A DNA stretch of 64,000 nt from Streptomyces lienomycini (GCF_027947595.1 NZ_CP116257.1:4650001-4714000), one strand, 5' to 3'; counted from the stretch's first letter, positions 17,827 to 26,437 are shown. Numbers and translations: made by a program. Notes: generated by a model not told the origin, from the letters alone.

Positions 17827-18741
17827 ATGGAACTGCGTCATCTCCAGCATTTCGTGGCGGTCGCCGAGGACCAGCACTTCACCCGGGCGGCGGAACGGCT
17901 GCTGGTGTCCCAGTCCGGTCTGTCCGCGTCGATCCGGGCGCTGGAGCGGGAGCTGCGGGCGCCGCTGTTCGTGCGTACGACCCGTCGGGTGACGCTGACG
18001 GAGGCCGGGCGCGCGCTGCTGGAGGAGGCGCGGCGGATCCTGGCCCAGGTGCGGTCGGCGCACGAGGCGGTCGCCGCGGTGCAGGGGGTGCTGCGCGGGA
18101 CGCTGTCGCTGGGTGCCGAGCAGTGCATCGCCGGGGTGCCGGTGGCCGGGCTGCTGGCCGGGTTCAGGCGGCGTCACCCGGACGTGGAGATCCGGCTGCG
18201 GCAGGCGGGCTCCGGTCAGCTGGCGGAGGAGGTCGCGGCGGGCCGGCTCGACCTGGCCTTCGCCTACCGCACCCAGGCGGACACGGAGCAGTTGCGTTCG
18301 GTCTCGCTGGCGGGCGAGCCGATGACGGTGCTGTGCCACCCCGGTCACCGGCTCGCGGCCGACGGCGCGGTGCTCACCCCGCACGACCTGGCCGACGAGG
18401 TCTTCGTCGACTTCCACCCGGACTGGGGCCCGCGCCGCGTCACCGACGCCGTGTTCGCCGCGGCGGGCGTGCGGCGCACCGTGCCGCTGGAGGTGAACGA
18501 CGTGCACGGGCTGCTCGACCTGATCGACGAGAACCTCGGCATCGCGGTCGTGCCGCGCCACTTCCGCCACAAGCGCGCCGCGCTGACCTCGCTGCCCCTC
18601 AAGGACGCGGACGGGACGGAGTACGAGACCATCGCGCTGCTGCCGCCCGCGCAGGCGACCAGTCCGGCGGCGCGGGCGCTGATGGGGCTGCTGGAGACGG
18701 GCAGCGCGGGTCCGGGAAGCGCGGGAACGGGGCGCGCGTGA
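17827..18741 (+). CDS. LysR-family transcriptional regulator
   Basis: 304 residues. The N-terminal winged helix-turn-helix (MELRHLQHFVAVAEDQHFTRAAERLLVSQSGLSASIRALE, residues 1-60) is standard, and the effector-binding domain spans about 90-295 (GTLSLGAEQC, PDVEIRLRQAG). It is divergent from an aldo/keto reductase and has a dyad in the shared region, so it likely controls that gene and itself. The inducer is unknown. Confidence 0.92.
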   Translation: MELRHLQHFVAVAEDQHFTRAAERLLVSQSGLSASIRALERELRAPLFVRTTRRVTLTEAGRALLEEARRILAQVRSAHEAVAAVQGVLRGTLSLGAEQCIAGVPVAGLLAGFRRRHPDVEIRLRQAGSGQLAEEVAAGRLDLAFAYRTQADTEQLRSVSLAGEPMTVLCHPGHRLAADGAVLTPHDLADEVFVDFHPDWGPRRVTDAVFAAAGVRRTVPLEVNDVHGLLDLIDENLGIAVVPRHFRHKRAALTSLPLKDADGTEYETIALLPPAQATSPAARALMGLLETGSAGPGSAGTGRA

Positions 18742-18766
18742 GGGCGGACTGCGCGATGGTGGACGT

Positions 18767-19282
18767 ATGCATGCGAAGGACATCCTCATCGAGGGCTACG
18801 GCCGCATCCAGGAAGAAGTCCACGCCGCCGTCGAGGGCCTGGACCCCGACGGCCTGAACGCCCGCCCCGCCGCCGACGCGAACTCCGTCGCCTGGCTGGT
18901 CTGGCACCTCACCCGCGTCCAGGACGACCACGTCGCCGACGCCTTCGGCCTCGACCAGGTGTGGTTCACCGGGGGGTGGGAGAAGCGCTTCGGCCTGGGC
19001 CTGCCGCGCGGCGACACCGGGTACGGCCACAGTTCCGCGAAGGTCGCCAAGGTGCGGGTCGACTCCCCCGACCTGCTGACGGGCTACTACGACGCCGTGC
19101 ACGAGCAGACGCTCACGGCCCTGCGCTCGTTGGCCGCCAAGGACCTGGAGCGGATCGTGGACGACAACTGGGATCCGCCGGTCACCCTCGGCGCGCGCCT
19201 GGTCAGCGTCCTGTCCGACGATCTCCAGCACGTCGGACAGGCCGCCTATGCGCGCGGGCTGGTTCAGAGCGCGGACGCGTAA
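18767..19282 (+). CDS. DinB-like protein (DUF664)
   Basis: 171 residues of the DinB/mycothiol-dependent helical-bundle superfamily, with the metal-ligand histidine regions [16 protein letters not shown] and [16 protein letters not shown]. Actinobacterial relatives include mycothiol-S-transferases and maleylpyruvate isomerase, but the substrate is not predictable. It starts 25 bases after the LysR stop, and its last 19 bases overlap the 3' end of the convergent adenosine deaminase gene. Confidence 0.85.
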   Translation: MHAKDILIEGYGRIQEEVHAAVEGLDPDGLNARPAADANSVAWLVWHLTRVQDDHVADAFGLDQVWFTGGWEKRFGLGLPRGDTGYGHSSAKVAKVRVDSPDLLTGYYDAVHEQTLTALRSLAAKDLERIVDDNWDPPVTLGARLVSVLSDDLQHVGQAAYARGLVQSADA

Positions 19283-20343
19283 CCCGGCAGGACCACGTCC
19301 TGGATCAGGGCGTTGCGCTCGTCGAAGGGGACGAAGGCGCTCTTCAGGGCGTTGACGGTGACCGTGCGCAGGTCCTCGATCCCCCAGCCCGCCTGCTCGA
19401 CCAGCAGGGACATCTCGCGCGTCATCGTCGTGCCCGAGACGAGGCGGTTGTCGGTGTTGAGGGTGACGCGGAAGCCGAGGTCCTTCAGCGCGGTGATCGG
19501 GTGCTCGGCGATCGAGGTCGCGGCGCCGGTCTGGAGGTTGGAGGTCGGGCACATCTCCAGGGCGATCCGGCGGTCGCGCACCCAGGCGGCGAGCCGGCCC
19601 AGCTTGCCGGAGGCGAGGTCGGGGATGTCGTCGGTGATGCGCACGCCGTGGCCGATGCGCTGGGCGCCGCACACCTGGAGGGCCTGGTGGATGCTGGGCA
19701 GCCCGTGCGCCTCGCCGGCGTGGATGGTGAAGGGCACGTTCTCGCGGCGCAGGTGCTCGAAGGCGTCGAGGTGGTCGGCGGGCGGGAAGCCGTCCTCGGC
19801 GCCGGCGATGTCGAAGCCGACGACACCGGCGTCCCGGAAGGCGACCGCGAGGTCGGCGGCCTCGCGGACCCGGTCGAACATCCGCATGCCGCAGAGCAGG
19901 GTGCCGACCCGGACGGGAGTCCCGTCGGCGGCCGCCTTGGCCATGCCGGCGGCGAGGCCCTCCTGGACGGTCTCCACGACCTCCCTCATCGACAGCCCGC
20001 CCCTGGTGTTCAGCTCGGGGGCGTAGCGGACCTCGCCGTAGACGACTCCGTCGGCGGCGAGGTCGAGGACGTACTCCTCGGCGGTGCGCAGCAGCCCCTC
20101 GCGGTTCTGCATCACGGCGAGGGTGTGCTCGAAGGTGGCGATGTAGCGCACCAGGTCACCGGAGTTGGCGGCCTCGTAGTACCAGGCGGCCAGTTCGTCG
20201 GGGTCGGTGGTGGGCAGGGTGTGGCCGGCGGACGCGGCCAGTTCCACGACGGTGGCGGGACGCAGGCCGCCGTCGAGGTGGTCGTGCAGCACCGCCTTGG
20301 GGAGGCGGCGGAGGGTCTCGGTGTCTATGCGCGTAGATGACAT
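19264..20343 (-). CDS. add: Adenosine deaminase
   Basis: 359 residues, TIM-barrel metallo-deaminase. Zinc ligands are visible in LHDHLDGG (H20, H22), TIHAGEAHG (with the catalytic Glu nearby) and [11 protein letters not shown] (Asp); [10 protein letters not shown] is the family block between them. It converts adenosine to inosine. Streptomyces genomes carry two or more such paralogues with this HDHLDGG form; an alternative substrate is possible. The 3' end overlaps the DinB-like gene by 19 bases. Confidence 0.92.
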   Translation of the reverse strand: MSSTRIDTETLRRLPKAVLHDHLDGGLRPATVVELAASAGHTLPTTDPDELAAWYYEAANSGDLVRYIATFEHTLAVMQNREGLLRTAEEYVLDLAADGVVYGEVRYAPELNTRGGLSMREVVETVQEGLAAGMAKAAADGTPVRVGTLLCGMRMFDRVREAADLAVAFRDAGVVGFDIAGAEDGFPPADHLDAFEHLRRENVPFTIHAGEAHGLPSIHQALQVCGAQRIGHGVRITDDIPDLASGKLGRLAAWVRDRRIALEMCPTSNLQTGAATSIAEHPITALKDLGFRVTLNTDNRLVSGTTMTREMSLLVEQAGWGIEDLRTVTVNALKSAFVPFDERNALIQDVVLPGYASAL

Positions 20344-20436
20344 GTGCGGCGGTTCCTCGGCAGATCGGTGCGGGAGAGCGGGGACGGGTCCGCGAAGCGG
20401 GGTACGGGCGGGACGGATGTACGGGCGGGACGCGGA

Positions 20437-20832
20437 TCAGGGGGCGGCGGGCTGGAGCAGGTCCCAGCGGTTGCCGTACAGGTCCTGGAAGACGGCGACC
20501 GAGCCGTAGGGCTCGTGCCGGGGCTCCTCCAGGAAGGTCACGCCCGCGGCGGTCATGCGGGCGTGGTCGCGGGCGAAGTCGGCGGTGTGGAGGAAGAAGC
20601 CGACGCGCCCGCCCGTCTGGTCGCCGATCCGGGCACGCTGGGCCTCGCCCTTGGCGCGGGCCAGCAGCAGGGCGGTGCCCGGGCCCGGGCCACCGGGCTC
20701 GACGACGACCCAGCGGGAGCCGTCGGGCCGGGGCGTGTCCTCGGCGAGGCGGAAGCCGAGGGCCTCGGTGTAGAAGCGGATCGCCTCGTCGTAGTCGTCG
20801 ACGACGAGGGCGACCAGGGCGATGCGTGTCAT
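20437..20832 (-). CDS. VOC family protein (glyoxalase-like)
   Basis: 131 residues, single-copy VOC fold: RIALVALVVDDYDEAIRFYTEALGF at the start and VAVFQDLYGNRWDLLQP at the end. The ATG at 20832 has GGAAGG six bases upstream. This small subgroup is common in Streptomyces, and the substrate is unknown. Confidence 0.88.
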   Translation of the reverse strand: MTRIALVALVVDDYDEAIRFYTEALGFRLAEDTPRPDGSRWVVVEPGGPGPGTALLLARAKGEAQRARIGDQTGGRVGFFLHTADFARDHARMTAAGVTFLEEPRHEPYGSVAVFQDLYGNRWDLLQPAAP

Positions 20833-20903
20833 CGGTACCTTCCGGGCCGGGCGATTGACGGGAGAGGTTATACGTAAAACCCGTCGGACGCCAAGTCCCG
20901 GCC

Positions 20904-20943
20904 GCGCCCCCGCTCCGGAGGGCTCGGCCCTGGAGCGGGGCGC
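20904..20943 (-). terminator. Long hairpin downstream of the chitinase gene
   Basis: A 12-pair stem (GCGCCCC-CGCTCC with GGAGCGGGGCGC, one bulged C) with an inner AGGGC/GCCCT stem. It lies 90 bases past the chitinase stop on its strand, and before the promoter of the VOC gene. Confidence 0.6.
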
Positions 20944-21031
20944 GGGGAGGGGTGCCGAGGGCCCAGGGCGCCGGAACTCCGCGGTGATCGTTTCCGACGT
21001 CACCGGCGGAGTCCCACGCACCCGGGGAGCG

Positions 21032-21922
21032 TCAGCAGTACAGGTTCCCGCCCGGGGAGACGCCGAGGATCTGGCTGAACTGCTGGTACTTGGCGACCCG
21101 GCTCTGGACCTGTGCGGGGTTGCGGCCGTCGCACTCCAGGGACCCGTTGATGGAGCGGATGGTCTGGCCGAAGCCGGCGCCGTTGACCATCGCGTTGTGC
21201 GGGGTCATGGTGCCGGGCCCGGACTGGGTGTTCCAGTACCACAGGCCGGTCTTCCAGGCCACGGCCGCGTCGTTCTGCACCAGCCAGGGGTTGCCCAGCA
21301 GGTCGATGCCGAGCGCGTCGCCCGCGGCCTTGTAGTTGAAGTTCCAGCTGAGCTGGATCGGTCCGCGCCCGTAGTAGGCGGCCTGGCCGGCCGGGCAGCC
21401 GTAGGGCTGGTTCCAGTCGCAGTAGTGGGGGTAGTTGGCGGTGTTCTGCTCGACGATGTGGACCAGGCCGCCGGTCTCGTGGCTGACGTTGGCGAGGAAG
21501 GCCGCGGCCTCCTGCTTCTTGGTGGTGTCGCTGCCGGTGTTGGCGAAGCCGGGGTAGGCGCTGAGCGCGGCGGTGAGGCCGCTGTAGGTGTAGAAGGAGT
21601 TCCGGCCCGGGAACATCTGGTTGAACTGGGCCTCGCTGACGACGAAGCTGCCGACCGGCGTCTGCGAACCGCCGTCACAGGCGTACGGGTCCCAGAACCA
21701 GGTGCTGATGAGCGGGTCGTAGCCCGGGTTGGCGTGCTCGGCGATGTAGGCCTTGCCGTCGGTGTAGCGGACGATGTCGCCGGTGTTGTAGTTCGCACCG
21801 GCCGACCACGCGGGGTAGCTCGAACAGGTGGCGGCCGACGCCTCGTCGGCGGGCATGAGCAGCGGGACGGCGCCCGCGAGGGCGAGTGCGGTCACCACGG
21901 CGGATATACGGCGCCTCGGCAC
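21032..21922 (-). CDS. chiF: Secreted GH19 chitinase with N-terminal chitin-binding domain
   Basis: 296 residues from a GTG with GGAG eight bases upstream. Residues 1-30 are a signal peptide (MPRRRISAVVTALALAGAV...ASA). Residues 32-78 are a CBM5/12 chitin-binding domain (YPAWSAGANYNTGDIVRYTDGKAY...WFWDPYAC). From about 88 the GH19 domain follows, with the catalytic Glu in NVSHETGGL and the YYGRGPIQLSWNFNY block. It is an inverting endochitinase. Two DasR-like sites lie 140-170 bases upstream. The symbol follows my recollection of the S. coelicolor family-19 enzyme in this region. Confidence 0.93.
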   Translation of the reverse strand: MPRRRISAVVTALALAGAVPLLMPADEASAATCSSYPAWSAGANYNTGDIVRYTDGKAYIAEHANPGYDPLISTWFWDPYACDGGSQTPVGSFVVSEAQFNQMFPGRNSFYTYSGLTAALSAYPGFANTGSDTTKKQEAAAFLANVSHETGGLVHIVEQNTANYPHYCDWNQPYGCPAGQAAYYGRGPIQLSWNFNYKAAGDALGIDLLGNPWLVQNDAAVAWKTGLWYWNTQSGPGTMTPHNAMVNGAGFGQTIRSINGSLECDGRNPAQVQSRVAKYQQFSQILGVSPGGNLYC

Positions 21923-22059
21923 AGGTCTGTCTCCTTCTGCGGAGCACGGCCGCTCCCGTACAAGGGCGGAGCGGAGCGGAACCTTGTGCGCACGTGCCGG
22001 TCGGACCGGCCACGGCGTGGGGGCGGCCGTGGAGGGGGGTGTGAGGCACACTCAACCGC

Positions 22060-22075
22060 GTTGGTATGTACCAGT
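22060..22075 (-). promoter_or_regulatory. DasR-like dre site 2 upstream of chitinase
   Basis: On the minus strand ACTGGTACATACCAAC matches the dre consensus ACTGGTCTAGACCACT at 11 of 16 positions, with both half-site cores (ACTGGT and ACC) kept. It is one base from a second, better site. Confidence 0.6.
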
Positions 22076-22076
22076 C

Positions 22077-22092
22077 AAGGGTGTAGACCAGT
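22077..22092 (-). promoter_or_regulatory. DasR-like dre site 1 upstream of chitinase
   Basis: On the minus strand ACTGGTCTACACCCTT matches the dre consensus at 13 of 16 positions. DasR is the GntR-family repressor that releases chitinase promoters when glucosamine-6-phosphate accumulates. Confidence 0.72.
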
Positions 22093-22123
22093 CCAACTCG
22101 ACTCGGCTGCTCAGGGGTTGGGT

Positions 22124-23272
22124 TCAGACGGCGACCGGCAGCGGCACCGTGTCGCGTCCGGCCGGTACGCGGGCCGGGTGGCGCCACAGCCCCCGTTCGG
22201 CGAGGCGCGGCAGGACGCCCTCGCCGAACCAGTAGGCCTCCTCCAGGTGCGGGTAGCCGGAGAGGACGAACTCGTCGACGCCGAGGGCGTGGTACTCGGC
22301 GATCCGGTCCGCGACCTCGTCGTGGCCGCCGACCAGGGCGGTGCCCGCGCCGCCGCGCACCAGGCCGATGCCGGCCCACAGGTTGGGGTGGATCTCCAAG
22401 GCGTCGCGGGACCCGCCGTGCAGGGCGAGCATGCGCCGCTGTCCCTCGGACTCGCTGCGGGCGAGGCCCTCCTGCACGGCCCGTACGGTGTCCGGGTCGA
22501 AGCCGTCGAGCAGCCGGTGCGCCTCGGCCCACGCCTGCTCCGCGGTGTCCCTGGTGATGACGTGCAGCCGGATGCCGAAGCGCAGGGTACGGCCCTCCCG
22601 AGCGGCCAGTGTCCGCATCCGGGCGATCTTGCCGGCCACCTGCTCGGGCGGCTCGCCCCAGGTGAGGTACACGTCGACGTGCCGGGCGGCGACCTCGCCG
22701 GCGACGGGCGAGGAGCCGCCGAAGTACACCTCGGGCACGGGGTCGGGCACCCGCACCAGCTTCGCGTCCTCCACGTGGAGGTGCTCGCCGCGCAGGTTCA
22801 CCGTCCGGCCCGTCCACAACTCCCGGACGATGTGCAGGAACTCGCCGGTGCGGCGGTAGCGGGCGTCCTTGTCGAGGAAGTCCCCGTAGGCCCGCTGCTC
22901 GCGGCTCTCGCCGCCGGTGACGACGTTGAGCAGGAGCCGTCCGCCGGTCTGCCGCTGGAAGGTGGACGCCATCTGCGCGGCGAGCGTGGGCGAGACGAAG
23001 CCGGGGCGGAAGGCGACCAGGAACTTCAGCCGTTCGGTCGCCTGGGACACCATGGCGGTGGTCAGCCACGCGTCCTCGCACCAGGCACCGGTAGGGGTGA
23101 GTGCGGCGACGAAGCCGAGGTCCTCGGCGGCGCGGGCGATCTGGCTCAGATAGGCCACGGTCGGCGGCCGGACGCGCCCGGACCCGGTGGCCGGGGCGCC
23201 GTGGCCACCGCCGACGACGTCGCGGCTGTCGCCGCTGGTGGGCAGGAACCAGTGGAAGGAGAGGGTCGACAC
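22124..23272 (-). CDS. ssuD: FMNH2-dependent alkanesulfonate monooxygenase-like (LLM)
   Basis: 382 residues. SFHWFLPTSGDSRDVVGG at the start, ALTPTGAWCEDAWL, FLVAFRPGFVSPTLAAQMAS and LLLNVVTGGE are the conserved blocks of SsuD-type bacterial-luciferase-family enzymes, which release sulfite from alkanesulfonates using FMNH2. It follows an ssuE-like flavin reductase and a sulfur-type leader peptide on the same strand, which supports a role in sulfur scavenging. No SsuABC transporter is adjacent. Dimethylsulfone or another sulfonate may be the real substrate. Confidence 0.9.
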   Translation of the reverse strand: MSTLSFHWFLPTSGDSRDVVGGGHGAPATGSGRVRPPTVAYLSQIARAAEDLGFVAALTPTGAWCEDAWLTTAMVSQATERLKFLVAFRPGFVSPTLAAQMASTFQRQTGGRLLLNVVTGGESREQRAYGDFLDKDARYRRTGEFLHIVRELWTGRTVNLRGEHLHVEDAKLVRVPDPVPEVYFGGSSPVAGEVAARHVDVYLTWGEPPEQVAGKIARMRTLAAREGRTLRFGIRLHVITRDTAEQAWAEAHRLLDGFDPDTVRAVQEGLARSESEGQRRMLALHGGSRDALEIHPNLWAGIGLVRGGAGTALVGGHDEVADRIAEYHALGVDEFVLSGYPHLEEAYWFGEGVLPRLAERGLWRHPARVPAGRDTVPLPVAV

Positions 23273-23312
23273 GTGGTCTCCGTTCGGGGACGTGAGCGCG
23301 GCGGACGGAACG

Positions 23313-23331
23313 GCCTGACCGGCGGTCAGGC
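23313..23331 (-). repeat. GCCTGACC-GGC-GGTCAGGC hairpin between ssuE and ssuD
   Basis: Perfect eight-base stem with a three-base loop in the 124-base ssuE-ssuD gap. It could weaken read-through into ssuD or stabilise the ssuE message end. Confidence 0.5.
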
Positions 23332-23396
23332 AGGCAGGCGGGCGCGGCGGTCGAGCGGCGGCGGCCCGGCGGGCGCGGCCAGGCGCCGCACGGGTC

Positions 23397-23975
23397 TCAG
23401 CCCACCGCGGCGCGGGCGGGGACGGACCGGACGAGGGCGGCCGCGCGGGGACCCAGGGCGGCCGAGAACTGGTCGACCACCTGGGCGAGGGCCTCCGCGG
23501 CGCCCGGGGCGACGGTGACCGTGCCGTTCTCGTGCGCCGTGATGTCCCGGTCCAGGGTGAACCAGCCCTGGACTATGTGTGCCGCGCCCATGGAGGTCAG
23601 CACCGGGCGCAGCGCGTAGTCGATGGCCAGGACATGGGCGGTGGAGCCGCCGGTGGCGAGCGGCAGCACCGTCTTGCCGGTGAGGGCGTACTGCGGGAGG
23701 AGGTCGAGGAGGGCCTTCAGGACACCGGAGTAGGACGCCTTGTAGACGGGGGTGCCGACGACGACGCCGTCGGCACGGGCGAACAGCGCGGCGGCCTCGC
23801 TGATCGCGGGGTGGCCGAAGTCCGCCCCGAGCAGGGCCTCGGCGGGGACCGTGCGCACGTCGAGCGGGATCACCTCGTGGCCGTGCGCGGTCAACCGGTC
23901 GTCGAGGTGGCGCAGCAGGCGGTTGGTGCGGGAGGAGGCGGAGGGGCTGCCGGAGACGGACAGGACGGTGGCCAT
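23397..23975 (-). CDS. ssuE: NADPH-dependent FMN reductase, SsuE-like
   Basis: 192 residues of the flavodoxin-like SsuE family: SVSGSPSASSRTNRLLRHLD phosphate loop (6-25), GTPVYKASYSGVLKALLDLLPQ and PLATGGSTAHVLAIDYALRP. It supplies reduced FMN to the downstream SsuD-like monooxygenase. The ATG at 23975 has GAGG eight bases upstream. The 203 bases between the leader-peptide stop and this gene can fold into hairpins, including one at 24115-24131. Confidence 0.9.
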   Translation of the reverse strand: MATVLSVSGSPSASSRTNRLLRHLDDRLTAHGHEVIPLDVRTVPAEALLGADFGHPAISEAAALFARADGVVVGTPVYKASYSGVLKALLDLLPQYALTGKTVLPLATGGSTAHVLAIDYALRPVLTSMGAAHIVQGWFTLDRDITAHENGTVTVAPGAAEALAQVVDQFSAALGPRAAALVRSVPARAAVG

Positions 23976-24114
23976 GGGACCTCGTTTCGGGGAGGCGGGC
24001 GCGGCGGAACACCCGGCGGAGTCCCCTCGGGGACCGCAGCGGCCGGGACATGGGACGCACCGGGCCCGAACGGCGCGTGTGGCGGCCGGGTCCGGGTGGT
24101 GCGGGGAGTCGCTC

Positions 24115-24131
24115 GCCGGGCGGCGCCCGGC
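24115..24131 (-). repeat. GCCGGGC-GGC-GCCCGGC hairpin in the ssuE leader
   Basis: Perfect seven-base stem with a three-base loop between the leader-peptide stop (24179) and ssuE. It is a candidate attenuator element; no T-run follows. Confidence 0.4.
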
Positions 24132-24178
24132 CGGTGCGGGGCGGGGCAGAGGAGGCGAGGTGGGAGGGAAGCGGCGGA

Positions 24179-24262
24179 TCAGGCCGCGGTGCGACAGGAG
24201 GCGCTGGAGACGCGCGCGAGGTCGACGTGGCGTCGCCGCGTGAGGTCCGGTCGCGTTGTCAT
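24179..24262 (-). CDS. 27-residue sulfur-operon leader peptide
   Basis: A 28-codon reading frame with AGGA eight bases before its ATG. It encodes TRRRHVDLARVSSASC followed by RTAA. The RRRHVDLxRxSSAxCRxAA pattern is the actinobacterial putative leader peptide found ahead of sulfur-assimilation genes, with one Cys near the end. Here it precedes ssuE-ssuD by 203 bases, and translation through the Cys codon could sense cysteine supply. The peptide is read directly; the attenuation mechanism is inference from family context. Confidence 0.85.
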   Translation of the reverse strand: MTTRPDLTRRRHVDLARVSSASCRTAA

Positions 24263-24475
24263 GACGACGATCCTGGCAGCCGCCGTCGAAGGCGGTCAAG
24301 GAGAGCCGGACCGGTCTCGTCTGGCGGACCCGGAATTCACACGGGCGTGACAAGGCGGGATCCCGACCCGCCCACCACTACACATAAGGGCTGAATAAGA
24401 GCAGAATGGACTTATGCGGCGCTACCGCACACCGCACCGGAAGCGGTCGGCCCTGCAAGTCGAAGGAGACGACTT

Positions 24476-24919
24476 ATGGCCAACGTCTCGCACCCCCGAG
24501 GTGACATCACCAGCCACCCCGACGCCCCGGAAATGCAGGCGCGCTACGCGCGCATGCTCGGTGGTCGGGACGTGGCACTCGTGGACGGGCCGGTGTTCCT
24601 GCTCGGCCTCTACTGTGCCGTGTCCCCGTGGATACTCCACTTCACCACCAGCCAGCCCTCACTCGTGGCCCACAACCTGATCGTGGGCATAGCCATCGGT
24701 CTGCTGGCCCTCGGATTCACCCGCGCCCCCGAACGCATGTACGGCCTCAGTTGGGCCATGTGCGCGATCGGCGTGTGGATGATCATCTCGCCATGGATCG
24801 TCGGTACGAGCCCGGACGCCGGCGTCATCTGGAACAACGCCGTCATCGGCGCCCTGGCTCTGATTCTGGGCATGGTCTGCGCCGGTACGGCGGCGCGGAG
24901 CGCCCCACGAAGGCCCTAG
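24476..24919 (+). CDS. SPW-repeat membrane protein
   Basis: 147 residues with two SPW repeats: GPVFLLGLYCAVSPWILHFT and LSWAMCAIGVWMIISPWIVG, each followed by a second hydrophobic helix, giving about four membrane segments. The function is unknown; such proteins accompany stress genes in actinobacteria. The ATG has GGAGA seven bases upstream. A 16-base perfect hairpin follows the stop. Confidence 0.9.
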   Translation: MANVSHPRGDITSHPDAPEMQARYARMLGGRDVALVDGPVFLLGLYCAVSPWILHFTTSQPSLVAHNLIVGIAIGLLALGFTRAPERMYGLSWAMCAIGVWMIISPWIVGTSPDAGVIWNNAVIGALALILGMVCAGTAARSAPRRP

Positions 24920-24937
24920 AGACACAGGAAGGAAGCG

Positions 24938-24973
24938 GCACGGGCCGGCCCGCACACGCGGGCCGGCCCGTGC
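24938..24973 (+). terminator. 16-bp perfect stem with ACAC loop
   Basis: GCACGGGCCGGCCCGC and its exact complement enclose ACAC, 18 bases after the SPW gene stop. It is the strongest hairpin I saw in the window and a clear factor-independent type terminator without a T tail. Confidence 0.8.
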
Positions 24974-25069
24974 GCCCGCGGGGAGGACCGGCGTGCGGGG
25001 CCCGGCGGACTGGACCGGAGCGCAGTGGGCAGACGCACTGCAGCGGGGATCCTGAGCGAAGGGGTGGAG

Positions 25070-25339
25070 ATGGAGATCGACGGCATCATCAGTGCCATCG
25101 TCATCGGTATCGTCATCGGCGTACTGGGCCGGCTCGTGGTGCCGGGCCGACAGCGCATCGGCGTCCTGTGGACGATCCTGGTCGGCATCGTGGCCGCGCT
25201 CATCGGGTCGTGGATCGCGTCTGCCTTCGACGTGGCCGACACCAACGGCGTCGACTGGGTCGAGTGGCTCATCCAGATCGGCCTGGCCGCGCTCGGTGTG
25301 GCCGCGCTGGACCGCTCCCGGTCACGTCCGGGCCGTTGA
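25070..25339 (+). CDS. GlsB/YeaQ/YmgE-family stress membrane protein
   Basis: 89 residues with the Gly-rich double-helix pattern of transglycosylase-associated (YeaQ/YmgE) proteins: IISAIVIGIVIGVLGRLVVPGRQRIGVLWTILVGIVAALIGSWIA plus a third helix near residue 70. ATG at 25070 with GGGGTGGAG upstream. Related proteins are general-stress induced; the biochemical role is unknown. It lies beyond the SPW gene's terminator and so probably has its own promoter. Confidence 0.87.
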   Translation: MEIDGIISAIVIGIVIGVLGRLVVPGRQRIGVLWTILVGIVAALIGSWIASAFDVADTNGVDWVEWLIQIGLAALGVAALDRSRSRPGR

Positions 25340-25376
25340 TCCGCCGGTCGCGGCCGGACCGTTGAGGCCATGACCG

Positions 25377-26336
25377 TCACCTGTCGGCGAGCCACGCCTC
25401 GTACCAGGTGACGGTCGCCTCCACGGTGTCCGCCGGGGGCGTGGCGGCCACCGCGAACGACCGCTCGAAGGCGCTGGAGTCCATGATCTGGGGCTCCGTG
25501 TGCTGGTAGAACATCTCCTCGTACTCGGCGACGAACCGCTCGTCGAACGGACCGAAGGGGCGAAGCCGCGAGAGCACCACGACGTTCAGCGGGCGGCCCA
25601 CGCGCTTCTCGATCAGCGTGTGGATCTCGCGGGTGCTGACGGCGGGGGCGGTCGGCAGGTGCCAGACGCGGCCGTCGCCGTCCTCGCGCTCACCGAGTGT
25701 CGCGAGTCCCGCGGCCACGTCCCGGATGTCCGTGTAGCTGTGCGGCAGGTCGACGTCGCCGAAGCCGAGGACCTCGCCGCCGGTGAGCGCGCCGGGGAAC
25801 ACGGCCGCGCCCAGGGACGAGTTGAGAACGCCGGGGCCGACGAAGTCCGCGCTGCGGCCGAGGACCACGCGGGCCCGGCCGGACCGGTGGGCGGCGAGGT
25901 ACCGCTCGTCCAGCTCTGCGCGCATCCGGCCCTTGCGGCTGGTCGCCAGCCAGGGACTGTCCTCGGTCATCACCGCTCCCCCGGTCTCGCCGTACGGGTA
26001 GAGCGTGTCGAGCACGACCAGCCGGGCACCGCTCGCCTCGACGGCGGCCAGGACGGCCTCCTGGACGCGGGGCATCACCTCGACCTGGAGGTGGTAGGCG
26101 ACGTTGACGCAGTGGTACACCACGGCGGCGTCGGCCACGGCCGCACGGGCACCGTCGGCCGTACTCACGTCGGCGGCGAACCGCTCGACGCCCTCGATCG
26201 CGGGGCCTTCGCCCCTGCGGTCCACCAACCGGACGGGGTGCCCCCTGCGCACCAGCTCACGAGCGAGCGCGGTGCCCGCGGGGCCGGATCCCAGCACGGT
26301 GTGGACGGCGTGCGGCTGCGGGGTGGCGGTGGACAT
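25377..26336 (-). CDS. NAD-dependent epimerase/dehydratase family protein
   Basis: 319 residues, extended SDR fold. The nucleotide loop is VLGSGPAGTALARELVRRGH rather than GxxGxxG of classic form but close; VVYHCVNVAYHLQVEVMPRVQEAVL and the LDTLYPYGETGG catalytic region (Y-x-x-x-T) follow. The substrate is unknown. The ATG at 26336 has AGGAGGAG seven bases upstream. It is divergent from a deaminase gene, with a large dyad between them. Confidence 0.87.
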   Translation of the reverse strand: MSTATPQPHAVHTVLGSGPAGTALARELVRRGHPVRLVDRRGEGPAIEGVERFAADVSTADGARAAVADAAVVYHCVNVAYHLQVEVMPRVQEAVLAAVEASGARLVVLDTLYPYGETGGAVMTEDSPWLATSRKGRMRAELDERYLAAHRSGRARVVLGRSADFVGPGVLNSSLGAAVFPGALTGGEVLGFGDVDLPHSYTDIRDVAAGLATLGEREDGDGRVWHLPTAPAVSTREIHTLIEKRVGRPLNVVVLSRLRPFGPFDERFVAEYEEMFYQHTEPQIMDSSAFERSFAVAATPPADTVEATVTWYEAWLADR

Positions 26337-26384
26337 GGCACTCCTCCTGTCTCGCCCCCTCCGCACGAAGTCCACGGAGAAGGA

Positions 26385-26437
26385 GCTATCGCTATTCGCT
26401 TACGTTAGAGACTCTAACTCTCGCGATTGGCGATAGC
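26385..26437. promoter_or_regulatory. 53-bp nested dyad between divergent genes
   Basis: The inner arms GTTAGAG-A-CTCTAAC (26404-26418) and outer arms GCTATCGC (26385-26392) / GCGATAGC (26430-26437) share exactly the same centre, base 26411. Between them five of eleven positions also pair. It overlaps an AT-rich promoter zone. It looks like an operator for two symmetric dimers of a TetR/MarR-like regulator; no regulator gene is adjacent. Confidence 0.7.

Noticed and set aside
20844..21031. tRNA or small RNA between VOC and chitinase genes
   Set aside because: Only a terminator-like hairpin is seen; no cloverleaf, CCA-type end or conserved arms.
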